This document shows positions 1 through 7,013 of a stretch of DNA of 64,000 nucleotides, piece after piece. The stretch covers positions 128,981-192,980 of the forward strand of contig CAYWMD010000006.1 of the NCBI GenBank assembly GCA_964458575.1, read 5' to 3'. The notes beneath the pieces are model-generated. The model ran no database searches. It was not told the DNA's origin and saw nothing but the letters and a program-made list of their open reading frames with translations. Each line of letters begins with the position of its first letter. The first letter of the stretch is position 1. The DNA is from CAYWMD01 sp964458575. GTDB taxonomy: Bacteria; Verrucomicrobiota; Verrucomicrobiia; Limisphaerales; JADLHS01. A program made the position numbers and the translations under genes.

Positions 1-1362
1 ATCACGCACCAGCGCGTCGTACGCCTGCGCCTGGCCATCGTAGTCGCCGTAGGTATCCGCGCCCCAACTGTTGCCGCTGATCCGCGCCCCGTCGTTATAC
101 GCCCGGGACTGAAGGCTGCTGAAATCGGGATACGTGTACTTGTCCGGATCGAAAATCACCGAGGAACCAACCTTCACAAACGGACAAACCCCCAGCCCGT
201 AATGAAACCCCGCCGCATCCGTATGCGGGAAACCATCCGGGCGATCGTTGAACCCGGCGATGATGTGCGAATTCAAATTGCCGTGGCCATCGCAACCCTG
301 GAGGGTGCTGCCACTGTTGGGCGAACCCTCGAGGCGGTTGTACAGCACCCGACTGCTCGCCGACGGATCGCCCGCGACGTAAAGCCCGAAATGGCCGGGC
401 ATCGTCGTGCCGTTGTCAATGCCGCTGTCCGTCACGTCCACCCCGAAGGCCGACGCCGTGAATTGCGTCTGGTCAAAACCCTTGCTCGTGAGCCACGCCA
501 GATAGCCCGGACCGACGGGCGCACTGCCGCTCAAGTTTCCCGCCACAATTTGGTCCTGCCGCTCGTCCGTCTTGTGCGGTTCGACGTAAGGCCGGATGGA
601 AATCACTTCTGGCCGCGCGGCGATTTCCGCCAGGCGTCCCGGCGGCAGCCGCACCACGACATTCTGATACTGCAACGCACGAAACTGCTGCTTCACCGGT
701 TCCAGCTTCAGTTGCTCGATCAACGCCACGGTCGCGGGATTCGCCTCGGCATCGTCCAGCAGTTGAATGGCAAACGTGTCGGAGGCGACTTTCTGCGGAC
801 GACCTTTGGCATCGGTCAGACGCGCGCCCGGATGCAGCTTGTATTCATCGGCGTAATTGCCGTCCCATTGCACAAACTCGGACTTCGCCGCCCAATTCTG
901 CAATTTTGCCATCGCCGCGGCGTTGCCTTGGACCAGATAGGCATTCTGCGGGATGTAATGCACCACGCGCACGCCCGTGGCTTCCAAGGCCGTGAACCAC
1001 TCCGGTTTGACCGGCCCCGCGAACTGCACCAGGTGCAGCCGCTTGCCCGCGAATGTCCCGGCCGCCCGGCGCAGCGCCTTGACCTCCGTCGCACGCGTGT
1101 CGAGTTTGGCGGCTCTGAGTTCAATGAAATCGGAGTCGTCGGCGGATTCAGTTTTCGCCAATCGCGCCGGAACGTTGGCAGTCTCAACGAGCTGAAAGCT
1201 GCCGTAGTCCGCGATGAGCCGCCCGCCTTGGGCAATCAAAGCACTGGCCGCCACCGGATCGTAAACGCGGAGTTTGTGAGGACGGCTCGGTGAGATGGGG
1301 GCGCCATTGGCGTTCAGAGCGACCGCGCTGGCAAGCGTCATCAAAACGAGCAGGCATTGCAT
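1..1362 (-). CDS. Secreted subtilisin-like (S8) serine peptidase, C-terminus cut by window edge
   Basis: The first 454 codons of a minus-strand gene that runs off the left edge. The protein begins with a hydrophobic signal-like stretch (MQCLLVLMTLASAVALNA), followed by a roughly 200-residue prodomain-like region and then subtilase features: a DSGID block for the catalytic Asp, a GCDGHGNLNSH block for the catalytic His, and GNSWG further on. The catalytic Ser region lies beyond the edge. A GTG 12 codons upstream (1398) would add a Lys/Arg-bearing N-region to the signal peptide and is a plausible alternative start. Large exported S8 proteases with long C-terminal extensions are common in Verrucomicrobia. 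The product is probably secreted or surface attached; its substrate is unknown. The 363-residue reading frame on the opposite strand is a shadow. Confidence 0.8.
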   Translation of the reverse strand, partial: MQCLLVLMTLASAVALNANGAPISPSRPHKLRVYDPVAASALIAQGGRLIADYGSFQLVETANVPARLAKTESADDSDFIELRAAKLDTRATEVKALRRAAGTFAGKRLHLVQFAGPVKPEWFTALEATGVRVVHYIPQNAYLVQGNAAAMAKLQNWAAKSEFVQWDGNYADEYKLHPGARLTDAKGRPQKVASDTFAIQLLDDAEANPATVALIEQLKLEPVKQQFRALQYQNVVVRLPPGRLAEIAARPEVISIRPYVEPHKTDERQDQIVAGNLSGSAPVGPGYLAWLTSKGFDQTQFTASAFGVDVTDSGIDNGTTMPGHFGLYVAGDPSASSRVLYNRLEGSPNSGSTLQGCDGHGNLNSHIIAGFNDRPDGFPHTDAAGFHYGLGVCPFVKVGSSVIFDPDKYTYPDFSSLQSRAYNDGARISGNSWGADTYGDYDGQAQAYDALVRD

Positions 1363-1677
1363 CTCGGCGGCCCAATAAGAACGACAGTTTTGCTTCACGT
1401 ATTCGTGCGACAAGTAAACACAACTGCGCGCGGATGTCGAGCCGTCGTAGCTTCATGCGCTACGGGTTGGAACATCTGGAGATCGCGTAGCCGTGGCATC
1501 GCCGACTTTCGTTTTCGATTGAAATCTCTAAACCACAGGGCTTCAATGGAAGCACCTTATCAGAAGATGACAAATACCGTGCCGAGGACCCATGAATCCG
1601 TCGTGCCGCAGAACGAAAGCCACTGGTTAGTATTCGCGTCGTCTCCTTAACTGTTTTGTGGTGTTTTCACTTTTCGT

Positions 1678-1779
1678 TTAATGCACAAGCGTAAAGTGGA
1701 AAATCATCATTGAAAGTAGCCAACCCAGGACTGCGATCACAAGCAACAGTTGCCACAATCTGATCCTGGTCTTCTTCAT
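1678..1779 (-). CDS. Possible small single-pass membrane peptide (33 aa)
   Basis: A short frame starting MKKTRIRLWQ, followed by a continuous hydrophobic segment (LLLVIAVLGWLLSMMIF). This gives the classic positive N-terminus plus one transmembrane helix. It lies just downstream of the cupin gene on the same strand, with about 30 bases between them. There is no clear Shine-Dalgarno sequence. No family is recognised; it could be a small membrane protein or chance coding. Confidence 0.3.
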   Translation of the reverse strand: MKKTRIRLWQLLLVIAVLGWLLSMMIFHFTLVH

Positions 1780-1810
1780 GTCTACATGTTTTTGATCCAG
1801 CGAACGACCT

Positions 1811-2287
1811 TCACTCCTCCCCATCGTAATATTCCGCCGGCGTGACGCGGACCGGTTTGGATTGGCCGGACATTTTCCATTTGTTGCTGTCCGGATAATG
1901 GCACGCATCGGATGCCGGGTTGTCAGCGATGACGTAGTAGATCAGGTCCGTGGCACCGGTGTTGGTCAACTGGTGCGGCTCACCTGGCGGATGCACGAAG
2001 CAGTCGCCTTCGCGGACCTCGACTTTGCCGGCGGGTGTGCGCACCTGGCCGCGGCCCGTGACCACCATGTAAAACTCCCATTGCGCCGAATGCGCGTGAT
2101 ACGGCCAGTTCACCGCCCGCGGCGGCAGCCGCACCAGCTCCACTTCAAACGGGCACGGCGCCGTGTGCGATTTTTCGCCGTTGCCGGCCCGGATCGCCGC
2201 CGCAATGTCCTGGCTGAACAAACGGAAACGGCCCTTGGGCGACATGGTTTCTTCGACGGGGACGGCTGTAAGATTGATTTTTTTCAT
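1811..2287 (-). CDS. Cupin-domain protein (158 aa)
   Basis: A single conserved double-stranded beta-barrel domain of the Cupin_2 type. The metal-site motifs are visible: a first motif around YHAHSAQWEFYMVVTGRG (two His, a Glu and the characteristic Gly) and a second around GDCFVHPPGEPHQLTN (His-Pro-Pro-Gly...His). An AAAGG ribosome-binding site lies about six bases before the ATG. Small stand-alone cupins range from sugar epimerases to dioxygenases and sensors, so the substrate cannot be assigned. The tail ends in an acidic EYYDGEE. It is transcribed away from the glycosylase gene that follows. Confidence 0.75.
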   Translation of the reverse strand: MKKINLTAVPVEETMSPKGRFRLFSQDIAAAIRAGNGEKSHTAPCPFEVELVRLPPRAVNWPYHAHSAQWEFYMVVTGRGQVRTPAGKVEVREGDCFVHPPGEPHQLTNTGATDLIYYVIADNPASDACHYPDSNKWKMSGQSKPVRVTPAEYYDGEE

Positions 2288-2392
2288 CGCGACCTTTGGT
2301 CAATGTCGGAGCGCATCGTAGCTCAACCCGCCAATTTGCCAAGCCATTGTCCGTTTCCGGCAACCACACGCGCCGTCCCAGTCCCCTGTGTT

Positions 2393-2437
2393 CCCTCTCC
2401 CCGGGAGAGCGGGTCAGGGTGAGGGCGAGCGCAACCA
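2393..2437. repeat. Palindromic repeat, CCTCTCCC/GGGAGAGG family, copy 1
   Basis: A short imperfect palindrome (CCCTCTCCCCGGGAGAGC) followed by GGGTCAGGGTGAGGGCGAGC. The same block recurs at 11584-11620, 11703-11741 (inverted) and 63967-64000. It lies between the divergent cupin and glycosylase genes. Confidence 0.7.
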
Positions 2438-2496
2438 ACTGTCCAAGTAGCCTGGTTTACGATTCGCTTCTACCGGCGCTTTGCTACCATCGGTCC

Positions 2497-3048
2497 ATGC
2501 AAAAGCTGCCGCGCGCATTCTACGATCGAGACACCGTCACGGTCGCGCGCGAACTGCTCGGGAAGCTTCTTGTGCATTGCTCGCACGGGGTTCAGCGGAT
2601 TGGACGAATTGTGGAAGTCGAGGCTTACGTCGGTCCGCACGATCTTGCGGCGCATTCCTCGAAGGGAGTGACCGAGCGGACGAAGGTGATGTTCGGACCG
2701 CCAGGCCATGCGTATGTCTATTTCATCTACGGCATGTATTACTGCATGAACGTGGTCACGGAACGCGAAGGCCACGGTTCGGCGGTGTTGCTAAGAGCCG
2801 TCGAACCGGTGAAAAACATCGAAGGCCGGACGTGCGGGCCGGGTTTGCTCTGTCGCGCCATGCATATTGATCGGCGACTCAATGCTCACGATCTTCTGAG
2901 CGACGACTTTTTCATCGCCGCGCCATCCGCGAGTGCAGCGATCCGAATCCAGAAGGCGCGTCGGGTCGGCGTGGATTACGCCCACCATTGGGCCAAGCGT
3001 CACCTGCGGTTTTACATCGAGGGAAATCCGTTTGTGTCGCGCCCGTAG
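2497..3048 (+). CDS. 3-methyladenine DNA glycosylase (AAG/Mpg family)
   Basis: A 183-residue base-excision repair enzyme that removes alkylated purines from DNA. The start at MQKLPRAFYDRDTV fits the usual family N-terminus; the longer upstream frame only reads through the palindromic repeat. Family signatures are present: RELLGK, RIVEVEAYVGPHDLAAHSSKG with the catalytic Glu, a run of aromatic residues YVYFIYGMYYCMNVV in the DNA-intercalating region, and the GPGLLCRAMHID block. Length agrees with bacterial Mpg proteins (about 180-210 residues). It is a stand-alone gene; the downstream 240 bases are repeat-like and carry no gene. Confidence 0.9.
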   Translation: MQKLPRAFYDRDTVTVARELLGKLLVHCSHGVQRIGRIVEVEAYVGPHDLAAHSSKGVTERTKVMFGPPGHAYVYFIYGMYYCMNVVTEREGHGSAVLLRAVEPVKNIEGRTCGPGLLCRAMHIDRRLNAHDLLSDDFFIAAPSASAAIRIQKARRVGVDYAHHWAKRHLRFYIEGNPFVSRP

Positions 3049-3291
3049 CGGCGGCTGTCCTGGCTGCCGTAAGGTGCGTGCTTCCCCCCGCACGAACTAC
3101 CCGACCGAATGTCCGAGCGATTCCAGAACTCACGGTCGCGGTTGGTGAATTTGCGAGGCAAGTCTGCCGGGCGGGACGCGCCGGCTCTACGGCAGGCGGT
3201 GACGCCCACCGCCACAACGACCGGCAGTTCCCGCCGGAACCGTCACGGGAGGATGTTTGCGGGGCATGCTGATTCCATGTACGCTCCCGGC

Positions 3292-3705
3292 ATGAGTTCA
3301 TTTCTGCCATCGCCCGACAAGCAGGCGCAACTGGAGCAACGCATGCTCGCCCTCGGCGTGCGTGAAGGTGACATCGAGGAATCTTTCGTCCGCTCCGGCG
3401 GGCACGGCGGGCAGAATGTCAACAAGACCTCCACGTGCGTCATGCTCGTCCATCGGCCCACCGGTTTGCGCGTCAAATGCCAGGCGTCCCGGCATCAGGG
3501 CATGAACCGTTTCCTTGCCCGACGACTGCTCCTGGACAAGATCGAAGAAAAGCAAAAGGGTTTTGTCGCGGCCCGCCGTGCGGAGATCGAAAGAATCCGG
3601 CGTCAAAAGCGCAAGCGTTCGAAGCGCGCGAAGGAACGCATGCTGGCCGACAAGGCGCATCACGCCGAAAAGAAGCATTCCCGGCGCCCAATCGCGTTGG
3701 ATTAG
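3292..3705 (+). CDS. Short peptide-chain release-factor-like protein with GGQ motif (137 aa)
   Basis: This is a single RF-1-type catalytic domain. The GGQ loop appears as SGGHGGQNVNKTSTCV near residue 40, followed by a long Lys/Arg-rich C-terminal helix (RIRRQKRKRSKRAKERM). There is no codon-recognition domain, so it resembles the stop-codon-independent release factors that hydrolyse peptidyl-tRNA on stalled ribosomes (ArfB/YaeJ, mtRF-R types) and bacterial release-factor-like proteins. An in-frame ATG five codons upstream (3277) is an alternative start. It is followed by a perfect inverted repeat that may terminate transcription. Role in ribosome rescue is inferred from the family. Confidence 0.8.
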   Translation: MSSFLPSPDKQAQLEQRMLALGVREGDIEESFVRSGGHGGQNVNKTSTCVMLVHRPTGLRVKCQASRHQGMNRFLARRLLLDKIEEKQKGFVAARRAEIERIRRQKRKRSKRAKERMLADKAHHAEKKHSRRPIALD

Positions 3706-3720
3706 GGAGGGACGATTTAG

Positions 3721-3758
3721 ACGAGTCCCCGTATTCCGACCACAAGATTGGGACTCGT
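3721..3758. terminator. Perfect 9-bp inverted repeat after the release-factor-like gene
   Basis: ACGAGTCCC at 3721-3729 pairs perfectly with GGGACTCGT at 3750-3758 across a 20-base spacer. It lies 15 bases after the stop codon and before the flavoprotein start. There is no T-run, so a factor-independent terminator is uncertain. It may instead be another dispersed repeat or an operator. Confidence 0.35.
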
Positions 3759-3789
3759 GTAACTCGTCGCTCCGCAACACGCACTTGCA

Positions 3790-5241
3790 ATGAAATTTAC
3801 GAGCGCACAATTCGACTACGATGTCGCCGTCATCGGCGGTGGCAGCGCGGGTTACGCCGCGGCGCGAACCGCGGCGGCCAACGGGTTGAAGGCAGTTGTC
3901 ATTGAGGGCGGCGCGCAGGTTGGCGGTCTCTGCATCCTCCGAGGTTGCATGCCCACCAAGGCGCTGCTCTACGCTGCCGAAGTCATGCACCAGGCCCAAC
4001 ATGCAAGCACATGGGGTGTTCGCACGGGAAGAACCGGATTCGATTTCGCCAAGGTGATGGCCCGCAAAGACGCACTGATCAAGGAATTCGCGGATTATCG
4101 CCGTTCGCAACTCGACTCGGGCAGATTCAAATTCATTCGTGCCCACGCCAAGTTTCTCGACCCACACACGATTGAACTGAAACCCCTCACCCGGCGAGAC
4201 GCCACCCTCCCCCCGCTTGGGCGTGCAGATGGGCGCGTTCACAATCTCCACGCCCGTCATTTCATCATCACCACCGGCTCGATCGTCGCACCACCTCCCC
4301 TGCCCCAGCTTCGCGGGATCGGATACCTCACCAGCGACGACGCTCTGCAACTCAAGCGCCTGCCCAAATCCCTCATCGTGCTCGGCGGCGGCGCGGTGGC
4401 GGTCGAGTTCGCGCAATTCTTCGCCCGGTTCGGCGTGAAGGTGACTCTCATCCAACGCAGCGAACACGTCTTGCGCGAGTTCGATCCCGACGCAGCGACG
4501 GTGATTGAAGACGTTTTTCAGCGTGAATCCATCCGGCTCTTCACGGACACGAAACTCACCGACGCCCGGCGCAAGGGCAGGTTGAAAACCGTTTCGTTTC
4601 TCCATCGCGGAAAGTCCGTCTCCGTTTCCGCGGACGAAATCCTATTCGCCCTGGGCCGCATGCCGAACACAACCGGGCTCGACCTCGACCACGCGGGCGT
4701 GGCGACGGAACGGGGACGCATCGTGAGCAACGAGTTCATGCAAACGAGCGCGCCGCACATTTACGCGGCGGGCGATTGCACCGGGCCGCATGAGATTGTT
4801 CACCTGGCCGTACAACAGGGCGAAATCGCCTCGCAAAACATCGCCCATCCACAAACGCCACAACGCATGGATTATCGGCTGCTCGTCTCGGTCGTTTTCA
4901 CTGAACCGCAAGTGGCCACGGTGGGTTTGACGGAAAAAGAGGCCTGTGCACGCAACGTCCCGTGCCTCACCGCCAGCTACCCGTTCAACGACCACGGCAA
5001 ATCGCTCATCATGGAAGCCAAGGATGGTTTCGTGAAGCTGCTGGCCGATCCGAAGTCCGGTGAAATCCTCGGCGGCGCGTGCGTCGGCCCCTTGGGTGGC
5101 GAATTGATTCACGAAATCGTCGCCGCGATGGCCAAGCGCATGACCGTGCGTGAACTGGCCGCGATGCCGCATTACCATCCGACCCTCGCCGAAATCTGGA
5201 CCTACCCGGCGGAGGAATTGGCGGAACGGATTGCGCGCTGA
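3790..5241 (+). CDS. FAD-dependent pyridine nucleotide-disulfide oxidoreductase
   Basis: A class-I disulfide reductase of 483 residues, in the size range of dihydrolipoamide dehydrogenase and mercuric reductase. Visible features are the N-terminal FAD Rossmann motif (VAVIGGGSAGYAAA), the redox-active disulfide in GGLCILRGCMPTK, the second dinucleotide fold (LIVLGGGAVAVEFAQFF), the FAD-binding YAAGDC segment, and the C-terminal dimerisation motif HPTLAE that supplies the active-site His. Substrate cannot be fixed: no E2/E3 or mer genes are adjacent and there is no N-terminal HMA domain. Residues about 135-155 (PLTRRDATLPPLG...) look like an insertion derived from a repeat (see findings). The 435-residue antisense frame is a shadow. 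Confidence 0.85.
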   Translation: MKFTSAQFDYDVAVIGGGSAGYAAARTAAANGLKAVVIEGGAQVGGLCILRGCMPTKALLYAAEVMHQAQHASTWGVRTGRTGFDFAKVMARKDALIKEFADYRRSQLDSGRFKFIRAHAKFLDPHTIELKPLTRRDATLPPLGRADGRVHNLHARHFIITTGSIVAPPPLPQLRGIGYLTSDDALQLKRLPKSLIVLGGGAVAVEFAQFFARFGVKVTLIQRSEHVLREFDPDAATVIEDVFQRESIRLFTDTKLTDARRKGRLKTVSFLHRGKSVSVSADEILFALGRMPNTTGLDLDHAGVATERGRIVSNEFMQTSAPHIYAAGDCTGPHEIVHLAVQQGEIASQNIAHPQTPQRMDYRLLVSVVFTEPQVATVGLTEKEACARNVPCLTASYPFNDHGKSLIMEAKDGFVKLLADPKSGEILGGACVGPLGGELIHEIVAAMAKRMTVRELAAMPHYHPTLAEIWTYPAEELAERIAR

Positions 5242-5300
5242 AGCTGTGCTCGCCAAATTCACACGTCCAACGTAATTTTCCAGCGCACACACGAGAAACC

Positions 5301-5516
5301 ATGAGCATCGGCGACTTCATCGAGGGAGCTTTTGACTTCTTGCTAGAGCGAGCGCCTCGATTTACCGCTTGCCTGGCGCTGGCTATCGCGGGCGGTTTCT
5401 TCGTCTGCTGGTTGGTGCCCGGCATACTTGCGAAGGTCCTTTGTTCAATCGGATTGTTGATCCTTGGCAGTTTCGCTGGGTGGCTGTGGGAGCGAAAGAC
5501 AAGACGCCATGAGTAG
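5301..5516 (+). CDS. Small membrane protein (71 aa), unknown function
   Basis: Two hydrophobic segments are visible (CLALAIAGGFFVCWLV and VLCSIGLLILGSFAGWLW), preceded by an amphipathic stretch and followed by a charged tail ERKTRRHE. This is consistent with a two-helix inner-membrane protein. It lies 60 bases after the flavoprotein on the same strand. No family is recognised. Confidence 0.5.
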   Translation: MSIGDFIEGAFDFLLERAPRFTACLALAIAGGFFVCWLVPGILAKVLCSIGLLILGSFAGWLWERKTRRHE

Positions 5517-5645
5517 CCGACGGTAATCGCATCGAATCCAAGTGCGGCCAGCATTCGCCGGCTGGTTGACTTTTTCCTGCGGGGCCCACTTCTCCCGAAT
5601 CCCTTGTCAGTCGGCTGCGCGTCTCGCATTCTAGCCGGACACTTG

Positions 5646-7013
5646 ATGAAGCGTCGCACCATCATTTTGCCCACCTTACTCGCCGTCGCACTTGTTTCTG
5701 TGGCGGTATGGTTGTTCGCCTTCAGGTCCGTTCCACAAGTTAGCGGGCCGTTGCGGCATGAGGCTTATGTTTGGCAGCGCGCATGGACTGAACCCGTGCG
5801 GACTGCGGTTGTGCAACACGGCACGAATTTTTCGGAGTTGTGCGTCTTGAAAGCCGAAGTGTCGTGGAAGGACAAAAAGCCACAAGTTGTCCGCGTCGGA
5901 GTGAATTATCCGTTGCTGGCCAAAACTCAACGACCCGTCGGCCTCGCGCTGCGGATTGGCCCATACGCCGGACCGTTCACCCAAGATGTCCGTAGCAGCG
6001 GACGTGAGCCCGCTCCATCTCCAGCGAACATAGATCAGAGCGGATTCACGTCGGCTGCTGCATTGCAGAATCAAAACGCCACCGCCTTCCTCACCGACCT
6101 AGCCGCATCCATCGTCGCCGAGGCGCGGTCGAATCACGTTAACCTGAGCGAACTGCAAATTGATTTCGATTGCGCCGAATCGAAATTGGACGGTTACCGC
6201 GTTTGGGTGGAAGCCATCCAACGCCGCGTCGCGCCGTTGCCGGTGACGATCACCGCGCTGCCCAGTTGGCTGAATGCGAGGGCCTTCAAACGGCTCGCGA
6301 CGGTGGCGACAAATTACGTGCTTCAAGTTCACTCCGTCGAACGTCCCAAGAGCATTGATGCCCCCTTCACCTTGTGCGATCCACGCGCCGCGCGTCGCGC
6401 TGTAAAGCGGGCCGGAAGGATTGGCGCGGCTTTTCGCGTCGCTTTACCCACCTATGGCTACACGCTGGCGTTTGACCAAACCGGCAAGTTCATTGGCCTG
6501 TCCGCCGAAGGCCCGCGCCCGAATTGGCCCACGAACGCACAGCTCCGTGTGGTCCGTTCCGACCCAATCGGACTGGCCGGGCTGGTCCAAGGATGGATCG
6601 CCAGCCGGCCCACGGCCATGCGCGGCGTCATCTGGTACCGGCTGCCGACGATTGTGGATAACTTTAACTGGCGCTGGCCAACCCTCGGTGCAATAGTCGC
6701 CTCGCGTTCGCTCCAAGAGAAATTGAGGTGCGACTCGCGCCGGGTCGAGTCGGGGCTGGTGGAAATCAGCCTCGCAAACATTGGCGAACTCGACTTTTCC
6801 TCACGGCTCGCTGTGGAAGTCCGCTGGACCAACGCTCGCTTCATCGCGGGCGATGCCTTGCGGGACTTTGAACTGGCGGAAGCAGGTGCCTCCGCCGCGA
6901 GATTCCAAACCAAATCAAATTCAATCCGTCTGCCTGCCGGCGACTCGCTGAAGCTCGGCTGGCTGCGGTTTGATCGTGACTGTGAGGTGCGGTGTGAACT
7001 TAAACAATTATGA
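5646..7013 (+). CDS. DUF3142 domain protein, membrane anchored
   Basis: A protein of 455 residues. The start at MKRRT gives a signal/anchor helix (IILPTLLAVALVSVAVWLFAF), followed by the DUF3142 hallmark AYVWQRAWTEPVR and conserved blocks LQIDFDCAESKLDGYRVW, TITALPSWL and LPTYGY. The barrel-like conserved blocks with an acidic DFDCAESK patch suggest a glycoside-hydrolase-like fold, but no activity is established. Residues about 116-141 are encoded by a near-perfect palindrome (5989-6064) and look like a foreign in-frame insertion between GPYAGPF and the TAFLTDLAAS helix. The 3' end overlaps the longest form of the next gene by 44 bases, suggesting co-transcription. Confidence 0.75.
   Translation: MKRRTIILPTLLAVALVSVAVWLFAFRSVPQVSGPLRHEAYVWQRAWTEPVRTAVVQHGTNFSELCVLKAEVSWKDKKPQVVRVGVNYPLLAKTQRPVGLALRIGPYAGPFTQDVRSSGREPAPSPANIDQSGFTSAAALQNQNATAFLTDLAASIVAEARSNHVNLSELQIDFDCAESKLDGYRVWVEAIQRRVAPLPVTITALPSWLNARAFKRLATVATNYVLQVHSVERPKSIDAPFTLCDPRAARRAVKRAGRIGAAFRVALPTYGYTLAFDQTGKFIGLSAEGPRPNWPTNAQLRVVRSDPIGLAGLVQGWIASRPTAMRGVIWYRLPTIVDNFNWRWPTLGAIVASRSLQEKLRCDSRRVESGLVEISLANIGELDFSSRLAVEVRWTNARFIAGDALRDFELAEAGASAARFQTKSNSIRLPAGDSLKLGWLRFDRDCEVRCELKQL
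5989..6064. repeat. Palindromic element inserted in frame within the DUF3142 gene
   Basis: The left arm 5992-6015 and the right arm 6038-6061 match as an inverted repeat at 20 of 24 positions, with a 22-base loop. The element keeps the reading frame open and encodes about 25 residues (VRSSGREPAPSPANID...). Its end contains GTAGC-N6-CGTGAG, a pattern also found in the element inside clpB. Confidence 0.75.

Noticed and set aside
202..1293. 363-residue plus-strand frame
   Set aside because: It is antisense to the subtilisin-like gene, which carries recognisable catalytic motifs; the frame is a product of high GC.
1446..1464. CGTAGC/GCTACG hairpin upstream of the subtilisin-like gene
   Set aside because: Only a 6-bp stem; could be chance or a decayed repeat, so it was not listed as a feature.
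3298..4605. 435-residue minus-strand frame
   Set aside because: Antisense to the release-factor-like and flavoprotein genes, with no recognisable domain.
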